Source: Pandoraea anhela
GTDB taxonomy: Bacteria > Pseudomonadota > Gammaproteobacteria > Burkholderiales > Burkholderiaceae
Direction: 5' to 3'
NCBI RefSeq assembly: GCF_902459655.1
Contig: NZ_CABPSB010000017.1
Coordinates: forward strand, 62,001-126,000
DNA: 64,000 bases
Part shown: positions 53,659 to 63,369 of the stretch, one piece after another
Layout: every line of letters starts with the position of its first letter
How positions within the stretch are numbered: the first letter of the stretch is position 1
Translations under genes and position numbers: made by a program
Notes under the pieces: generated by a model
Database searches by the model: none
Seen by the model: only the letters and a program-made list of their open reading frames with translations
What the model was told of the DNA's origin: nothing

Positions 53659-55026
53659 TTACTGCTGCGCGTTGCTCAGACGATAGTCGACGTAAGCGCT
53701 GTCGCGCAGTTGCTGCAACCAGTCGCGGTACTGCTGCTCGGCCTTGCGGCCACGCAGTTCCTGCATGGCAAGGTTGCGCTCCTGATCGCCGGACACTTGC
53801 GACTCGCGATGGCCCAGCACCTGAATCAGGTGATAACCATACTCCGAGCGCACCGGATCGCTGATTTGACCGTCCTTGAGTTCGGACATTGCGCGCTCGA
53901 ACGCCGGCACCGTCTCGCCAGGCGAAATCCAGCCGAGATCGCCGCCTTGGGACGCCGAGCCGTCCTTCGAGTTCTCGCGGGCCGCCACGGCAAAGTCGAG
54001 CTGACCGGCTTCGATCTTCGTCTTCAGATCGAGCAGCTTCTTACGGGCCGCTTCGTCCGACACCCCATCGCCGACCGGAATCAGGATGTGACGCGCATGA
54101 ATCTGCGGCACGGTCATGCCCTGATCGCCACCCTGCTTACGGGTTTCGATCACCTTGATGACGTGGAAACCGTTGTTGCTGCGAAGCACCTGCGGCACGA
54201 CCGTGCCCGGCTTCAGCTTCTGGATCTGATTCAGGTACAGATCGGGAATGCGCTCGGGAATGCGGAAGCCCATGTCGCCGCCGCTCGCGGCATCCGAAGC
54301 GTCCGAATACTGCCTGGCGAGCGCGGCGAAATCGCCACCGGACTTCGCCTTGTCAAGCGCTTCGGCCGCCTTCTTCTGAGCAGCACTGACCTGATCGGGC
54401 GTGGCGCCATCGGGCAGCTTCACGATGATTTCGCTCAGACGGTATTCCGTCTCGGCCGGTGCAGCCGTCGCGCCACGCTGTGCGGCGAGATACGTATTGA
54501 TTTCCGAGTCGCTGACCTGCACCTGACTGTCGACTTCGCGATCGCGCAGCCGCGCCATGATGATCTGCTCGCGCACTTCCTTGCGGAAGGCGTCCCACGG
54601 CACGCCGGCCTGCGACAGACGCGCCTTGTACTGATCGACGCTCAGACGGTTGTCGGCGGCGATGCGCTGCAACGCCTGCTCGACGTCGGCATCCTTCACG
54701 ACGATGCCGTCTTCCTTGGCGCGCTGGAGCTGCACCTGCGTGACGATCATCTGTTCGAGCACCTGACGTTGCAGCAGGTCGGCGTCCGGAATCGGGCGCT
54801 TGGCGAGCGTCAGCTGATGTTTGGCTTCCTCGATACGCGTGTCGAGTTCCTTGCGCGTGATCACGCTGTCGTTGACCACGGCGACGATGGAATCGACCGC
54901 ACGTGCGGACGACGCGGGCGCGCCTGCCGTCCTGACACTGACCGGTGCCGGCTGGGCCACCGCCACGCCGGCGGCGAGGCACAGACCCGCGAGCAGCGAG
55001 GCACGCTTCACAAACATGTCATTCAT
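53659..55026 (-). CDS. surA: Periplasmic chaperone SurA, peptidyl-prolyl isomerase
   Basis: A 455-residue secreted protein. A signal peptide (KRASLLAGLCLAAGVAVAQ) is followed by the SurA N-domain from about residue 42 (VDSIVAVVNDSVITRKELD). Two parvulin domains lie at about 190-290 and 305-400 (each with a HV or HIL motif: NNGFHVIKVIETR, IHARHILIPV). It carries unfolded outer-membrane proteins across the periplasm to BAM, including LptD, encoded just upstream. The start overlaps the lptD end by 8 bases; a second ATG three codons in is an alternative. Confidence 0.95.
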   Translation of the reverse strand: MNDMFVKRASLLAGLCLAAGVAVAQPAPVSVRTAGAPASSARAVDSIVAVVNDSVITRKELDTRIEEAKHQLTLAKRPIPDADLLQRQVLEQMIVTQVQLQRAKEDGIVVKDADVEQALQRIAADNRLSVDQYKARLSQAGVPWDAFRKEVREQIIMARLRDREVDSQVQVSDSEINTYLAAQRGATAAPAETEYRLSEIIVKLPDGATPDQVSAAQKKAAEALDKAKSGGDFAALARQYSDASDAASGGDMGFRIPERIPDLYLNQIQKLKPGTVVPQVLRSNNGFHVIKVIETRKQGGDQGMTVPQIHARHILIPVGDGVSDEAARKKLLDLKTKIEAGQLDFAVAARENSKDGSASQGGDLGWISPGETVPAFERAMSELKDGQISDPVRSEYGYHLIQVLGHRESQVSGDQERNLAMQELRGRKAEQQYRDWLQQLRDSAYVDYRLSNAQQ

Positions 55027-57382
55027 AGTTGCTGAATCGAGAAGGAATCTGGTTCGTCGGCGGCGGTTGATAGCCCGGCACCCCGACCTTGAAGGCTTCT
55101 GTGGCGCTGTTGCCGGACTTGGTCAAGCCCTTCAACTCCAACTGCGCGAAAATGCGCGAAGTCGTCGTCGTGGCGTTGGTCGCGTAGCGCTGGAGCCCCA
55201 CCCGGAAGGCCCAGCAGTCGGCATCATACTCGAAACCCGCCAGGGCATCGATGAACGTCTTGTCCGTAATGCTGTAGTTCAGGCGGCCAACGATGCCGAA
55301 TCGCGGTGTGATCGGCCACTGACCGGAAAGTTCGATCTGGTTGATCGGCGAGACGCTCAATGCGGTTTGTCCCACCACGGGCGGCGGGTTACGCAGGTAA
55401 CGGTAATACAGGTTGAACACCTTGCGCTCGCCCGGTCGCCACGTCACGCCGACGTCCGAGCGGTTGAACTGCGACGTGCTCGGGCTGTACTGCACCGCAG
55501 AGCTCAGCGTGATGTTCTGGTATAGCAGCGCCGAACCGCCCACCAGGAAGTCGGACACGCCGGAGTCTTCCGGCACACCGCCGGGCATCGTCACACGCGA
55601 CTGCTGGATGTTGTAGCGCTGGGCGTACCAGACACGGCCGCGTTCCACACCGGTGTCCGCATCGATCAGGCGCGACGTCAGCGCGGCCGTGACACGGTTC
55701 GCATCCTGAATACGGTCGACGCCGATAAACGAGTTCTCGCTGAAGATTTCCGCGAGGTTGAAGTCGGCCACCGCGCTGTCGAAAATCGGAATCGAACTCT
55801 GATTGCGATATGGCGTATAGACGTAGAACAAACGCGGCTCCAACGTCTGCTTCATCGCCGTGCCGAACAGCGTGAGCGGGCGCTCGAACGTCAGACCGGT
55901 ATCCAGACTGACCGTCGGCACCGTGCGCGTGATCGACGAGCGCATCGTCGAACCGTTCGGATAATCGACGTTATACGAGGCCGCGTTGAAGATGACCTTG
56001 GGCACGACGAAGTAGCCGGGCGTGAGGATCGGGTAACTCAGGGTCGGCTGCGCGAAGATCCGCTCGCCGTTCGGCTGCCCCGTCCAGGACGCGATCTGGA
56101 AACGGTTATACCGGATCGGCATCGTGAAATCGAAGCCGTGGAAGTCGAGCTTGTTATACGTCGCCGACAGTTCAGGCACCGATTCGTATTGCGGCACGCT
56201 GGGCGACAGCGTCTGGTACTTCAGCACGCGCGCAAGGAACGACCAGTCGCCGTAGTTCCACGTCAGGCCGGCTTCGCGGTTATACACGCGTTGCACGCCC
56301 GTCTGGAAGTTCGTGCCCGAGCCGAAGTCGTCCGGATATGTGTCGTCCGAGACCTTCGTGAAGTTGACGTAGGCGTTCACGCCGTAGCCCAGCGCCTGAC
56401 TGTGCTGGAACGTGAACGTGTAGCGTGCGTCGCCCGTGACCCGGTCCTTCGGCAGGTACTCGATATGGAACAGGCCGGCATACGTCGGCTCCAGATATCG
56501 GAAATCGCCATTGAGCATCACGCCCCGCTTCGTCATGAAGCGCGGCGTGATCGTCAGATCGCGGTTCGGTGCGATATTGAAGTAGTACGGCGTCGCCAGC
56601 TCGAAACCGGTTCGGCTCGACTGGGTAAACGTCGGCGCGAGGAAACCGGAACGACGCTCGCTGGACGTCGGGAACGACAGGTAAGGGCTGGCGAGAATCG
56701 GCACCCCCTGGAAGAACAGCACGCCGTTGTACGCGGTGCCCTCCTGCTGCTCCTGATCGAACTCGAACTCGGAAGCCTTGATGTACCAGGCCGGCGTCTT
56801 GCCGTCTTCCTCGCAGGTCGCGCAGCCGGAATACGTGCCGCGCTGCATCGTGACGACATTATTCGCCTCGATATCCGCGCGCTCCGACTTGCCGCCGCCG
56901 CCCGACACGAGCCGGTACGTCGGTGTGAGCATGTAGCCGTCACCCGCGCCGGTATACATATGGGCTTCAGGGCCGGTGAACAGGTTGCCGCCCTGCGACA
57001 GACGCGCATTGCCGCGCGCGACCACTTCGTCCGAGTCCTGATCGTAGGTCAGGCGATCGCCCTTCACGAACGAGCGGTACTTGCGCGCTTCGGCGTCGCC
57101 GTCGACGGTACCGTCGACGTTGGTGCGGCCCGTCAGATTCATCCCTCGCACGTACAACGGCACATCGTCGCCGGCTTCGAGCGGGTTATCGACGAGCGCC
57201 GGCACCGTTCTGAGCACGAGACCGTCGCTCTTGGCAATATCGGGCGGGGGCGCTTCCTGCGCACCGGCGAGCGAACACCACACCCCCGGCAGGGAGAGCA
57301 GGAGCGCCAGTGGCTTACGCCGCGTGCGCATCATGCGCCGCAGCGAAGAAACTTCATTCGTATGGACTTGTTTATCCGGCAT
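55019..57382 (-). CDS. lptD: LPS-assembly protein LptD
   Basis: A 787-residue outer-membrane protein. A signal peptide precedes about 170 residues of jellyroll (LptA-like; EARKYRSFVKGDRLTYDQDS, then TGPEAHMYTGAGDGYMLTPT) and a large barrel ending in RFSNYE-type C-terminus. It inserts lipopolysaccharide into the outer leaflet with LptE. Cysteines in the mature part are CATC in the jellyroll (about residue 190) and one near the C-terminus (ADCWAF), a three-Cys pattern. Start 57382 is chosen for length; an alternative at 57334 starts nearer the hydrophobic signal core. It is the first gene of the operon and diverges from amgK. Confidence 0.95.
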   Translation of the reverse strand: MPDKQVHTNEVSSLRRMMRTRRKPLALLLSLPGVWCSLAGAQEAPPPDIAKSDGLVLRTVPALVDNPLEAGDDVPLYVRGMNLTGRTNVDGTVDGDAEARKYRSFVKGDRLTYDQDSDEVVARGNARLSQGGNLFTGPEAHMYTGAGDGYMLTPTYRLVSGGGGKSERADIEANNVVTMQRGTYSGCATCEEDGKTPAWYIKASEFEFDQEQQEGTAYNGVLFFQGVPILASPYLSFPTSSERRSGFLAPTFTQSSRTGFELATPYYFNIAPNRDLTITPRFMTKRGVMLNGDFRYLEPTYAGLFHIEYLPKDRVTGDARYTFTFQHSQALGYGVNAYVNFTKVSDDTYPDDFGSGTNFQTGVQRVYNREAGLTWNYGDWSFLARVLKYQTLSPSVPQYESVPELSATYNKLDFHGFDFTMPIRYNRFQIASWTGQPNGERIFAQPTLSYPILTPGYFVVPKVIFNAASYNVDYPNGSTMRSSITRTVPTVSLDTGLTFERPLTLFGTAMKQTLEPRLFYVYTPYRNQSSIPIFDSAVADFNLAEIFSENSFIGVDRIQDANRVTAALTSRLIDADTGVERGRVWYAQRYNIQQSRVTMPGGVPEDSGVSDFLVGGSALLYQNITLSSAVQYSPSTSQFNRSDVGVTWRPGERKVFNLYYRYLRNPPPVVGQTALSVSPINQIELSGQWPITPRFGIVGRLNYSITDKTFIDALAGFEYDADCWAFRVGLQRYATNATTTTSRIFAQLELKGLTKSGNSATEAFKVGVPGYQPPPTNQIPSRFSNYE

Positions 57383-57513
57383 GTACGCAAACAGCGTGAC
57401 AATCGTGGCGCCGCTTGCGGGCAGCCAATCCCGCTTGTCCAGACGGCTTTGCCGGGACATTCGGGACGGTCGATCGAGGTCGAGAAACAGGGCGTCTGGA
57501 AAACATGATCGGG

Positions 57514-57520
57514 TATTATA
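57514..57520. promoter_or_regulatory. Overlapping -10 boxes in the lptD/amgK divergent region
   Basis: On the minus strand TATAAT (57515-57520) is a perfect -10 box toward lptD; on the plus strand the same bases read TATTAT (57514-57519) toward amgK. Convincing -35 boxes are missing for both. The two promoters would face apart and compete for polymerase. Confidence 0.4.
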
Positions 57521-57545
57521 TGGCAAGACGTTTACCGCCCCCATC

Positions 57546-58631
57546 ATGACAGCACACCCCACCGCATCCGCGAGTGTTTCGGACGCTTCCAGCGCCCTCG
57601 CCGACACCACCGATCCCCGCCTGCAAGCCCTTCACCGCTGGCTATGCAGCGTATCCGGCGCGTTCTCGCTCGATATGGCGAATTGGGCGCCGGCGTCGGC
57701 CGACGCGAGCTTCCGCCGGTACTTCCGCATCGGCAGCCACGATCCGGCGCATCCGAGCCTGATCGTGATGGACGCACCGCCGCCGCAGGAGGATTGCCGC
57801 CCGTTCGTGCACATCGCCGGTCTGCTGGCCGAAGCGGGTCTGCAAGCGCCGAAGGTGCTGGCCGAGGATCTCGCACAGGGTTTCCTGCTGCTCACGGATC
57901 TTGGACGCGAGACGTATCTCGACGTGCTCAACGACGACAACGCCCGTCCGCTCATGCGCGCAGCACTCGACGCGCTGATCGTCTGGCAGCAAAGCTCGCG
58001 TCCGGACGTGCTGCCGGCCTATGACACGGCGCTGCTCCAGCGCGAGCTCGATCTGTTCCCCGACTGGTACGTCGGCAAGCATCTGAAGGTGGAACTGAAC
58101 GACACGCAGCGCGCCACGCTCGATCGCGTCAATCAGTTGCTCATCGAGAACGCGCTCGCGCAACCCAAGGTGTTCGTGCATCGCGACTACATGCCGCGCA
58201 ATCTGATGCCGGGCCTGCCCGGCACGACGGGACCGGGCATTCTCGACTTCCAGGATGCCGTGTACGGCCCGCTCACCTACGACGTGATTTCGCTCATGCG
58301 CGACGCCTTCCTCAGTTGGGACGAGGAACGTCAGCTCGACTGGCTGGCGTATTACTGGGAGCGTGCGCGTAAGGCCGGTCTGCCGGTCGACGCCGATTTC
58401 GGCGAGTTCTACCGTCAGGCCGAGTGGATGGGGCTGCAACGCCACCTCAAGGTGCTCGGCATCTTCGCGCGCATCAACTATCGCGACGGCAAGCCGCGCT
58501 ATCTCGCCGATACGCCGCGCTTTCTCGACTACGCCCGCAAGGTCGCCGATCGCTACGCGCCGTTGCGTCCGCTGGCCAAGCTGCTCGACGAACTGACCGG
58601 TCAGCGGGTCGACGTCGGTTACACGTTCTGA
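57546..58631 (+). CDS. amgK: N-acetylmuramate/N-acetylglucosamine anomeric kinase
   Basis: A 361-residue kinase of the aminoglycoside phosphotransferase fold. The catalytic loop reads KVFVHRDYMPRNLM and the metal-binding loop GILDFQDAVYGPLTYDV. It matches AmgK of Pseudomonas putida, which phosphorylates MurNAc at C1 in a cell-wall recycling route that bypasses de novo UDP-MurNAc synthesis. Its partner MurU is encoded next. ATG 57546 is the first codon after the promoter, though its ribosome site is weak. The N-terminal ~25 residues are disordered. Confidence 0.9.
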   Translation: MTAHPTASASVSDASSALADTTDPRLQALHRWLCSVSGAFSLDMANWAPASADASFRRYFRIGSHDPAHPSLIVMDAPPPQEDCRPFVHIAGLLAEAGLQAPKVLAEDLAQGFLLLTDLGRETYLDVLNDDNARPLMRAALDALIVWQQSSRPDVLPAYDTALLQRELDLFPDWYVGKHLKVELNDTQRATLDRVNQLLIENALAQPKVFVHRDYMPRNLMPGLPGTTGPGILDFQDAVYGPLTYDVISLMRDAFLSWDEERQLDWLAYYWERARKAGLPVDADFGEFYRQAEWMGLQRHLKVLGIFARINYRDGKPRYLADTPRFLDYARKVADRYAPLRPLAKLLDELTGQRVDVGYTF

Positions 58632-58641
58632 GGCCTATCGC

Positions 58642-59382
58642 ATGAAGGCGATGATTTTCGCCGCCGGACGCGGCGAGCGCATGCGTCCGCTCACGGACAC
58701 GACACCCAAGCCCCTGCTGCGCGTGGGCGGCAAGCCGATCGTTGTCTGGCAGATCGAGGCACTGCGGCGCGCAGGCTTCACCGACATCGTCATCAATCAC
58801 GCCTGGCTGGGCGCGCAGATCGAAGCCACGCTCGGCGACGGCAGCGCGTTCGGCGTGCGTCTCGCCTATTCGGCCGAAGCCGAGGCGCTGGAGACGGCGG
58901 GCGGCATCGCGAATGCACGGCCGCTGCTCGAAGGCGCCGGCAACCTGTTTCTCGCCGTGTCCGGGGACATTTTCACCACCTTCGACTACGCCACGCTTCG
59001 CCCGCAAGCGCAACGTCTCGCCGCGCAGCGCGAGCCGGGCATGCATCTCGTGATGGTGCCCAACCCGGCGTTTCATCCGGCAGGCGACTTCGCCCTCGAC
59101 CCGGCGGGTCGCCTCTACCCGCCGGATACGGCCCCGCCAGACGCCACACCGCTCACGTTCGGCAATATCGCGCTGTACGATCTGCGTCTGTTCGACGGCA
59201 TCGTGCCGGGCACGCGCCTGGCGCTCACGCCGTTGTACCGGCGCTCGATCGCCGCAGGACTGGCGAGCGGCGAGCGCTTCGACGGCGTTTGGGAAAACGT
59301 CGGCACCCCGGCACAGCTTGCCGCGCTCGACGCCGAAGTGCGCGCGCGGCACGACCTCGCCCCCGGCAGTAGAATCGCCTGA
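58642..59382 (+). CDS. murU: N-acetylmuramate alpha-1-phosphate uridylyltransferase
   Basis: A 246-residue nucleotidyltransferase. The sugar-nucleotide motif AAGRGERMRPLTDTTPKPLL is at residues ~6-25; VSGDIFTTFDYATL and ENVGTPAQLAAL complete the family pattern. It forms UDP-MurNAc from MurNAc-1-phosphate and UTP, following AmgK, 10 bases upstream. The route makes cells less sensitive to fosfomycin in Pseudomonas; the same is expected here. Confidence 0.93.
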   Translation: MKAMIFAAGRGERMRPLTDTTPKPLLRVGGKPIVVWQIEALRRAGFTDIVINHAWLGAQIEATLGDGSAFGVRLAYSAEAEALETAGGIANARPLLEGAGNLFLAVSGDIFTTFDYATLRPQAQRLAAQREPGMHLVMVPNPAFHPAGDFALDPAGRLYPPDTAPPDATPLTFGNIALYDLRLFDGIVPGTRLALTPLYRRSIAAGLASGERFDGVWENVGTPAQLAALDAEVRARHDLAPGSRIA

Positions 59383-59503
59383 ACGGGCCGGTAAACGCGA
59401 GATCCAACACGCGAAATCCAACACGCGAGACCGAACGCACGACCGTCAGCAAGCCCGAACGCACGATTAATTCCGAACCCATCCCCCGACAATGGAGCCC
59501 GCG

Positions 59504-60835
59504 ATGTCTGATTCCCCGTACCGTGCCCGCCGCGAGCAAGTCATCGAACAGATGCGCAAGGCCGGTGGCGGTGTCGCCATTTTGCCGACCGCGCCGGAAG
59601 TGCCGCGCAATCGCGACAGCGACTACCCGTACCGTCACGACAGCTATTTCTACTATCTGTCCGGCTTCACGGAACCCGAGGCGGTCGTCGTGCTCGACAG
59701 CCGCACCGGTCAGTCGATCCTGTTCTGCCGCGCGAAGAACGAAGAGCGCGAGATCTGGGACGGCTACCGCTACGGGCCGGAAGCGGCGCGCGAGGCCTTC
59801 AGTTTCGACGCCGCATATCCCTTCGACGACATCGATACGCGCCTGCCGCAACTGCTGGCCGATGCGCCGGCATTGTTTTACGCGCTGGGCGCGTCGGCCC
59901 AGCAGGATCGTCAGGTGCGCCACTGGCTGAGCGCGGTGCGTGCCCAGAGCCGCACAGGGGTGTCGGCCCCGTCGGCCGCGCGCGACATCCGCGCGATTCT
60001 CGACGAGATGCGTCTCATCAAGGACCGCACCGAACTCGACATCATGGCGCGCGCCGGCAAGATTTCGGCGGACGCTCACGTACGCGCGATGAAGGCGTCG
60101 CGCGTGGGGCTGCGTGAATACCATCTCGAAGCCGAACTCCTATACGAATTCCGCCGCAACGGTTCGCAGTTCCCCGCGTACGGCTCGATCGTCGCCACCG
60201 GCGCGAACGCGACCGTGCTGCATTACCGTGCGGGCGACGCCGAACTGCGCGACGGCGACCTCGTGCTGATCGACGCCGCGTGCGAGCTCGACGGCTACGC
60301 GTCGGACATCACCCGCACGTTCCCCGCCAACGGCAAGTTCACGCCCGCCCAGCGCGAGCTGTACGACATCGTTCTGGCGTCGCAACAGGCCGCCATCGAC
60401 GCGACCCGCGCCGGCGTGCGTTTCGACGCGCCTCACGAAGCCGCAGTGCGCGTGCTTGCACAGGGCATGCTCGACACCGGCCTGCTCAAGCGCGACGCCG
60501 TGGGCAGCCTCGACGACGTCATCGCCAACAAGTCCTACAGCCGCTTCTACATGCACCGCACGGGGCATTGGATCGGCATGGACGTGCACGACTGCGGCGA
60601 GTATCGCGAAGACGGTCCGAACGGCGAGCGCCCGTGGCGCACACTGGCAACCAACATGGCGATGACCATCGAGCCCGGCATTTACGTGCGGCCGGGCCCG
60701 GACATCGACGAGCGCTACTGGAACATCGGTATCCGGATCGAAGACGACGCCATCGTGAATGCCGACGGCTGCACGCTGCTCACGCGCGACGTGCCGGTCG
60801 ACGCCGACGAGATCGAAGCGCTCATGCGCGGCTGA
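59504..60835 (+). CDS. pepP: Xaa-Pro aminopeptidase
   Basis: A 443-residue M24B peptidase. The N-terminal creatinase-like domain (YRHDSYFYYLSGFTEPEAVV) is followed by the pita-bread catalytic domain with ligands in DAACELDGYASDITRTFP, HRTGHWIGMDVHDCG and EPGIYVRPG, giving the two-manganese site. It removes N-terminal residues before proline. ATG 59504 is preferred to 59492 because GGAG stands six bases before it, inside the first codons of the longer frame. It precedes the UbiH-like gene, an order also found in E. coli. Confidence 0.95.
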   Translation: MSDSPYRARREQVIEQMRKAGGGVAILPTAPEVPRNRDSDYPYRHDSYFYYLSGFTEPEAVVVLDSRTGQSILFCRAKNEEREIWDGYRYGPEAAREAFSFDAAYPFDDIDTRLPQLLADAPALFYALGASAQQDRQVRHWLSAVRAQSRTGVSAPSAARDIRAILDEMRLIKDRTELDIMARAGKISADAHVRAMKASRVGLREYHLEAELLYEFRRNGSQFPAYGSIVATGANATVLHYRAGDAELRDGDLVLIDAACELDGYASDITRTFPANGKFTPAQRELYDIVLASQQAAIDATRAGVRFDAPHEAAVRVLAQGMLDTGLLKRDAVGSLDDVIANKSYSRFYMHRTGHWIGMDVHDCGEYREDGPNGERPWRTLATNMAMTIEPGIYVRPGPDIDERYWNIGIRIEDDAIVNADGCTLLTRDVPVDADEIEALMRG

Positions 60836-60874
60836 TGATTGACGGGCAACGCATGGCGAATGCATAGACGACCG

Positions 60875-62230
60875 ATGACGAACGCTCAGGCTCCCGCAAG
60901 CGCAGAAATCACCGAGCACGCCGAAGCGCAGGCGGCACCCCCGCGCCCGGCCGGGCGTTTCGACGTCGCCATCGTCGGCGCGGGCCCGGTGGGCGCCACG
61001 CTTGCGCTGCTGCTTGCGCAACGCGCCCCCCAGTTGCGCATCGCATTGGTGGACGGGCGAGGCCCGCAGGCCGGCTACGACGACCCGCGCACCCTCGCGC
61101 TGTCGCATGGCAGCCGCGAAATCCTCGCGCGCGCCGGCGCCTGGCCGCACGATCCCGGCGCGCTGCCGAATACGCCGATCCAGCATATCCACGTGTCGCA
61201 GGCGCAGCGCTTCGGCAGCACGCAGATCGACGCGCTCGAGCACAGCGTTCCGGCACTCGGCTATGTCGTGCGGTATGGCGCGCTCATGCGAGCGCTCGAC
61301 TCGGCGAGCGCCAGGTTGTCCGCCCGTGTCGAGCACACGCCGCCCCCCTCGCACACCTCACCCCCCTCGCACGCCCCGCACATCGACGTGCTCGACTCGG
61401 ACATCCCGGGCCTGCATCACTTCCGCCCGTACCGCGCCATAGCGCTGCGCCAGGACGCCCAGCAAGTCACGATCACGCTTCGCGCGTCGGTCGACGATCA
61501 CGCGCACACGCTGCACGCCACGCTCGCGGTCAATGCCGAAGGCGGCTTGTTCGAGGGGCAGGCGACGCGCCCGCGCGCGCGCGATTACGGACAGACGGCC
61601 CTCGTCGGCTTCGTGACATGCGAGCGACCGCGTGTCGGCTGGGCATGGGAGCGCTTCACGTCCGACGGCCCGCTCGCGCTGCTGCCGCAGGAACACGGCT
61701 ACGCGCTCGTATGGTGCTGCTCGCATGCGCAAGCCAAACGCCGCCGCGAACTGGCGGATGCCCCATTCCTGGACGAACTGCATACGGCGTTCGGCGACAG
61801 AATGGGTAAATTCACATCGATTACCGCACGCGCCGGTTTCCCGCTCGGTCTGAACGCGCTCGGGCAAGTCGTCGACGCCCGCGTCGCAGCCATCGGCAAC
61901 GCGGCGCAAACGCTGCATCCGGTCGCCGGTCAGGGCCTGAATCTCGGCCTGCGCGACGCCTTCGACCTCGCCGACGCCCTCGTGCGCGACGCCCGTTCGG
62001 CCGCAGCCCACCGGGGCGTTCCCGGCCCGGCTGCGCTGGCCGCCTTCGCGCGACGCCGTCGCGCCGACCGCGGGCTGACCATCCGCATTACCGATCTGCT
62101 GCCCCGTGTGTTCGGCATCGACGCCACCCCCGTGGCCCGATTGCGCGGCATGGCGCTCGCCAGTCTGGACCTCATTCCCCCGCTGAAAACGGCGTTTGCA
62201 CGCCAGATGATGTTCGGCCAGCGCGGCTGA
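60875..62230 (+). CDS. ubiH: FAD-dependent UbiH/VisC-family hydroxylase
   Basis: A 451-residue flavoprotein monooxygenase. The dinucleotide motif FDVAIVGAGPVGATLALLLA lies at ~29-48, DDPRTLALSHGSREIL follows, and the second FAD motif is NAAQTLHPVAGQGLNLGLRD. It hydroxylates a ring position in ubiquinone synthesis. UbiH, UbiF and UbiI are similar, so the exact step is open. A Pro/Ser/His insertion (HTPPPSHTSPPSHAPHIDV) at residue ~155 is low complexity. ATG 60875 is chosen over a TTG at 60839. The gap to pepP is 39 bases. Confidence 0.88.
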   Translation: MTNAQAPASAEITEHAEAQAAPPRPAGRFDVAIVGAGPVGATLALLLAQRAPQLRIALVDGRGPQAGYDDPRTLALSHGSREILARAGAWPHDPGALPNTPIQHIHVSQAQRFGSTQIDALEHSVPALGYVVRYGALMRALDSASARLSARVEHTPPPSHTSPPSHAPHIDVLDSDIPGLHHFRPYRAIALRQDAQQVTITLRASVDDHAHTLHATLAVNAEGGLFEGQATRPRARDYGQTALVGFVTCERPRVGWAWERFTSDGPLALLPQEHGYALVWCCSHAQAKRRRELADAPFLDELHTAFGDRMGKFTSITARAGFPLGLNALGQVVDARVAAIGNAAQTLHPVAGQGLNLGLRDAFDLADALVRDARSAAAHRGVPGPAALAAFARRRRADRGLTIRITDLLPRVFGIDATPVARLRGMALASLDLIPPLKTAFARQMMFGQRG

Positions 62231-62340
62231 GTCAGGGGCTTTGCCGACGGGATCGCGCGAAAGATTGCACATTTTTTAGGCGACGGGGACGGGTTTTCGC
62301 AGTAAAATAGCGATCTTTTTCCCGGCTTTTCCCCTTCATC

Positions 62341-63369
62341 GTGCGTATCGGTCCCCACGAACTCCGCAATAACCTGTTCGTCGCCCCCATGGCGGGTGTG
62401 ACGGACCGGCCGTTCCGCCAGTTGTGCAAACGACTGGGCGCGGGCTATGCCGTCTCGGAAATGGTGGCCTCCAACGCCCAGTTGTGGAAGAGCGAGAAGA
62501 CGATGCGCCGCGCCAATCACGCGGGCGAAGTCGCGCCGATCTCCGTGCAGATCGCGGGCGCGGACCCGGCCATGATGGCCGAGGCCGCCCGCTACAACGT
62601 CGAGCGCGGCGCGCAGATCATCGACATCAACATGGGATGCCCGGCCAAGAAGGTCTGCAACGTGGCGGCCGGCTCGGCGCTGTTGCAGAACGAACCGCTG
62701 GTCGCACGCATCGTGTCCGCCGTCGTGGGCGCAGTCGGCGACGTGGTGCCGGTCACGCTGAAGATCCGCACGGGGTGGGATCGCGAGCACAAGAACGCAC
62801 TTACCGTCGCGCGCATCGCCGAGGACTGCGGCATCAGCATGCTGACGGTGCATGGTCGCACGCGTGACGATCTTTATCATGGCGACGCCGAATACGAGAC
62901 CATCGCCGCCGTGAAGGCCGCAGCGCGCATTCCGGTCGTGGCCAACGGCGACATCACCTCGGCGCAAAAAGCGAAACACGTGCTCGAAGTCACGGGGGCG
63001 GACGCCATCATGATCGGCCGGGCGGCGCAGGGCCGCCCCTGGCTGTTCCGCGACATCGAACTTTTTCTCACGACGGGCGAGATCGCCCTGCCGCCGCGCG
63101 TCGACGAGATCCAGCAGATCATGAACGAACACCTCGAGGACCATTACGAGTTCTATGGGGAGTACACCGGTGTACGAACCGCGCGTAAGCATATCGCGTG
63201 GTATTCGCGTGGCCTGCCGGGGGCAGCCACGTTCCGCCAGCGTATGAATACGCTCGACACCACGCAGGAACAGTTGGCTGCGGTCAACGAGTTTTTCGAA
63301 GAGCAGAAGGCGCACTCGGACCGCCTCTGCTATGAACAAGAATCTCCGAGGGAGCTATTAGCCGCATGA
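62341..63369 (+). CDS. dusB: tRNA-dihydrouridine synthase B
   Basis: A 342-residue FMN-dependent TIM-barrel enzyme. It begins IGPHELRNNLFVAPMAGVTD, with the catalytic cysteine in INMGCPAKKVCNVAAGSALL and the late MIGRAAQGRPWLFRDI. It reduces uridine in tRNA D-loops. The start is GTG 62341. The stop overlaps the fis start by ATGA, the classic dusB-fis pair of proteobacteria. A TAAAAT at 62303-62308 may be the -10 box. Confidence 0.96.
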   Translation: MRIGPHELRNNLFVAPMAGVTDRPFRQLCKRLGAGYAVSEMVASNAQLWKSEKTMRRANHAGEVAPISVQIAGADPAMMAEAARYNVERGAQIIDINMGCPAKKVCNVAAGSALLQNEPLVARIVSAVVGAVGDVVPVTLKIRTGWDREHKNALTVARIAEDCGISMLTVHGRTRDDLYHGDAEYETIAAVKAAARIPVVANGDITSAQKAKHVLEVTGADAIMIGRAAQGRPWLFRDIELFLTTGEIALPPRVDEIQQIMNEHLEDHYEFYGEYTGVRTARKHIAWYSRGLPGAATFRQRMNTLDTTQEQLAAVNEFFEEQKAHSDRLCYEQESPRELLAA

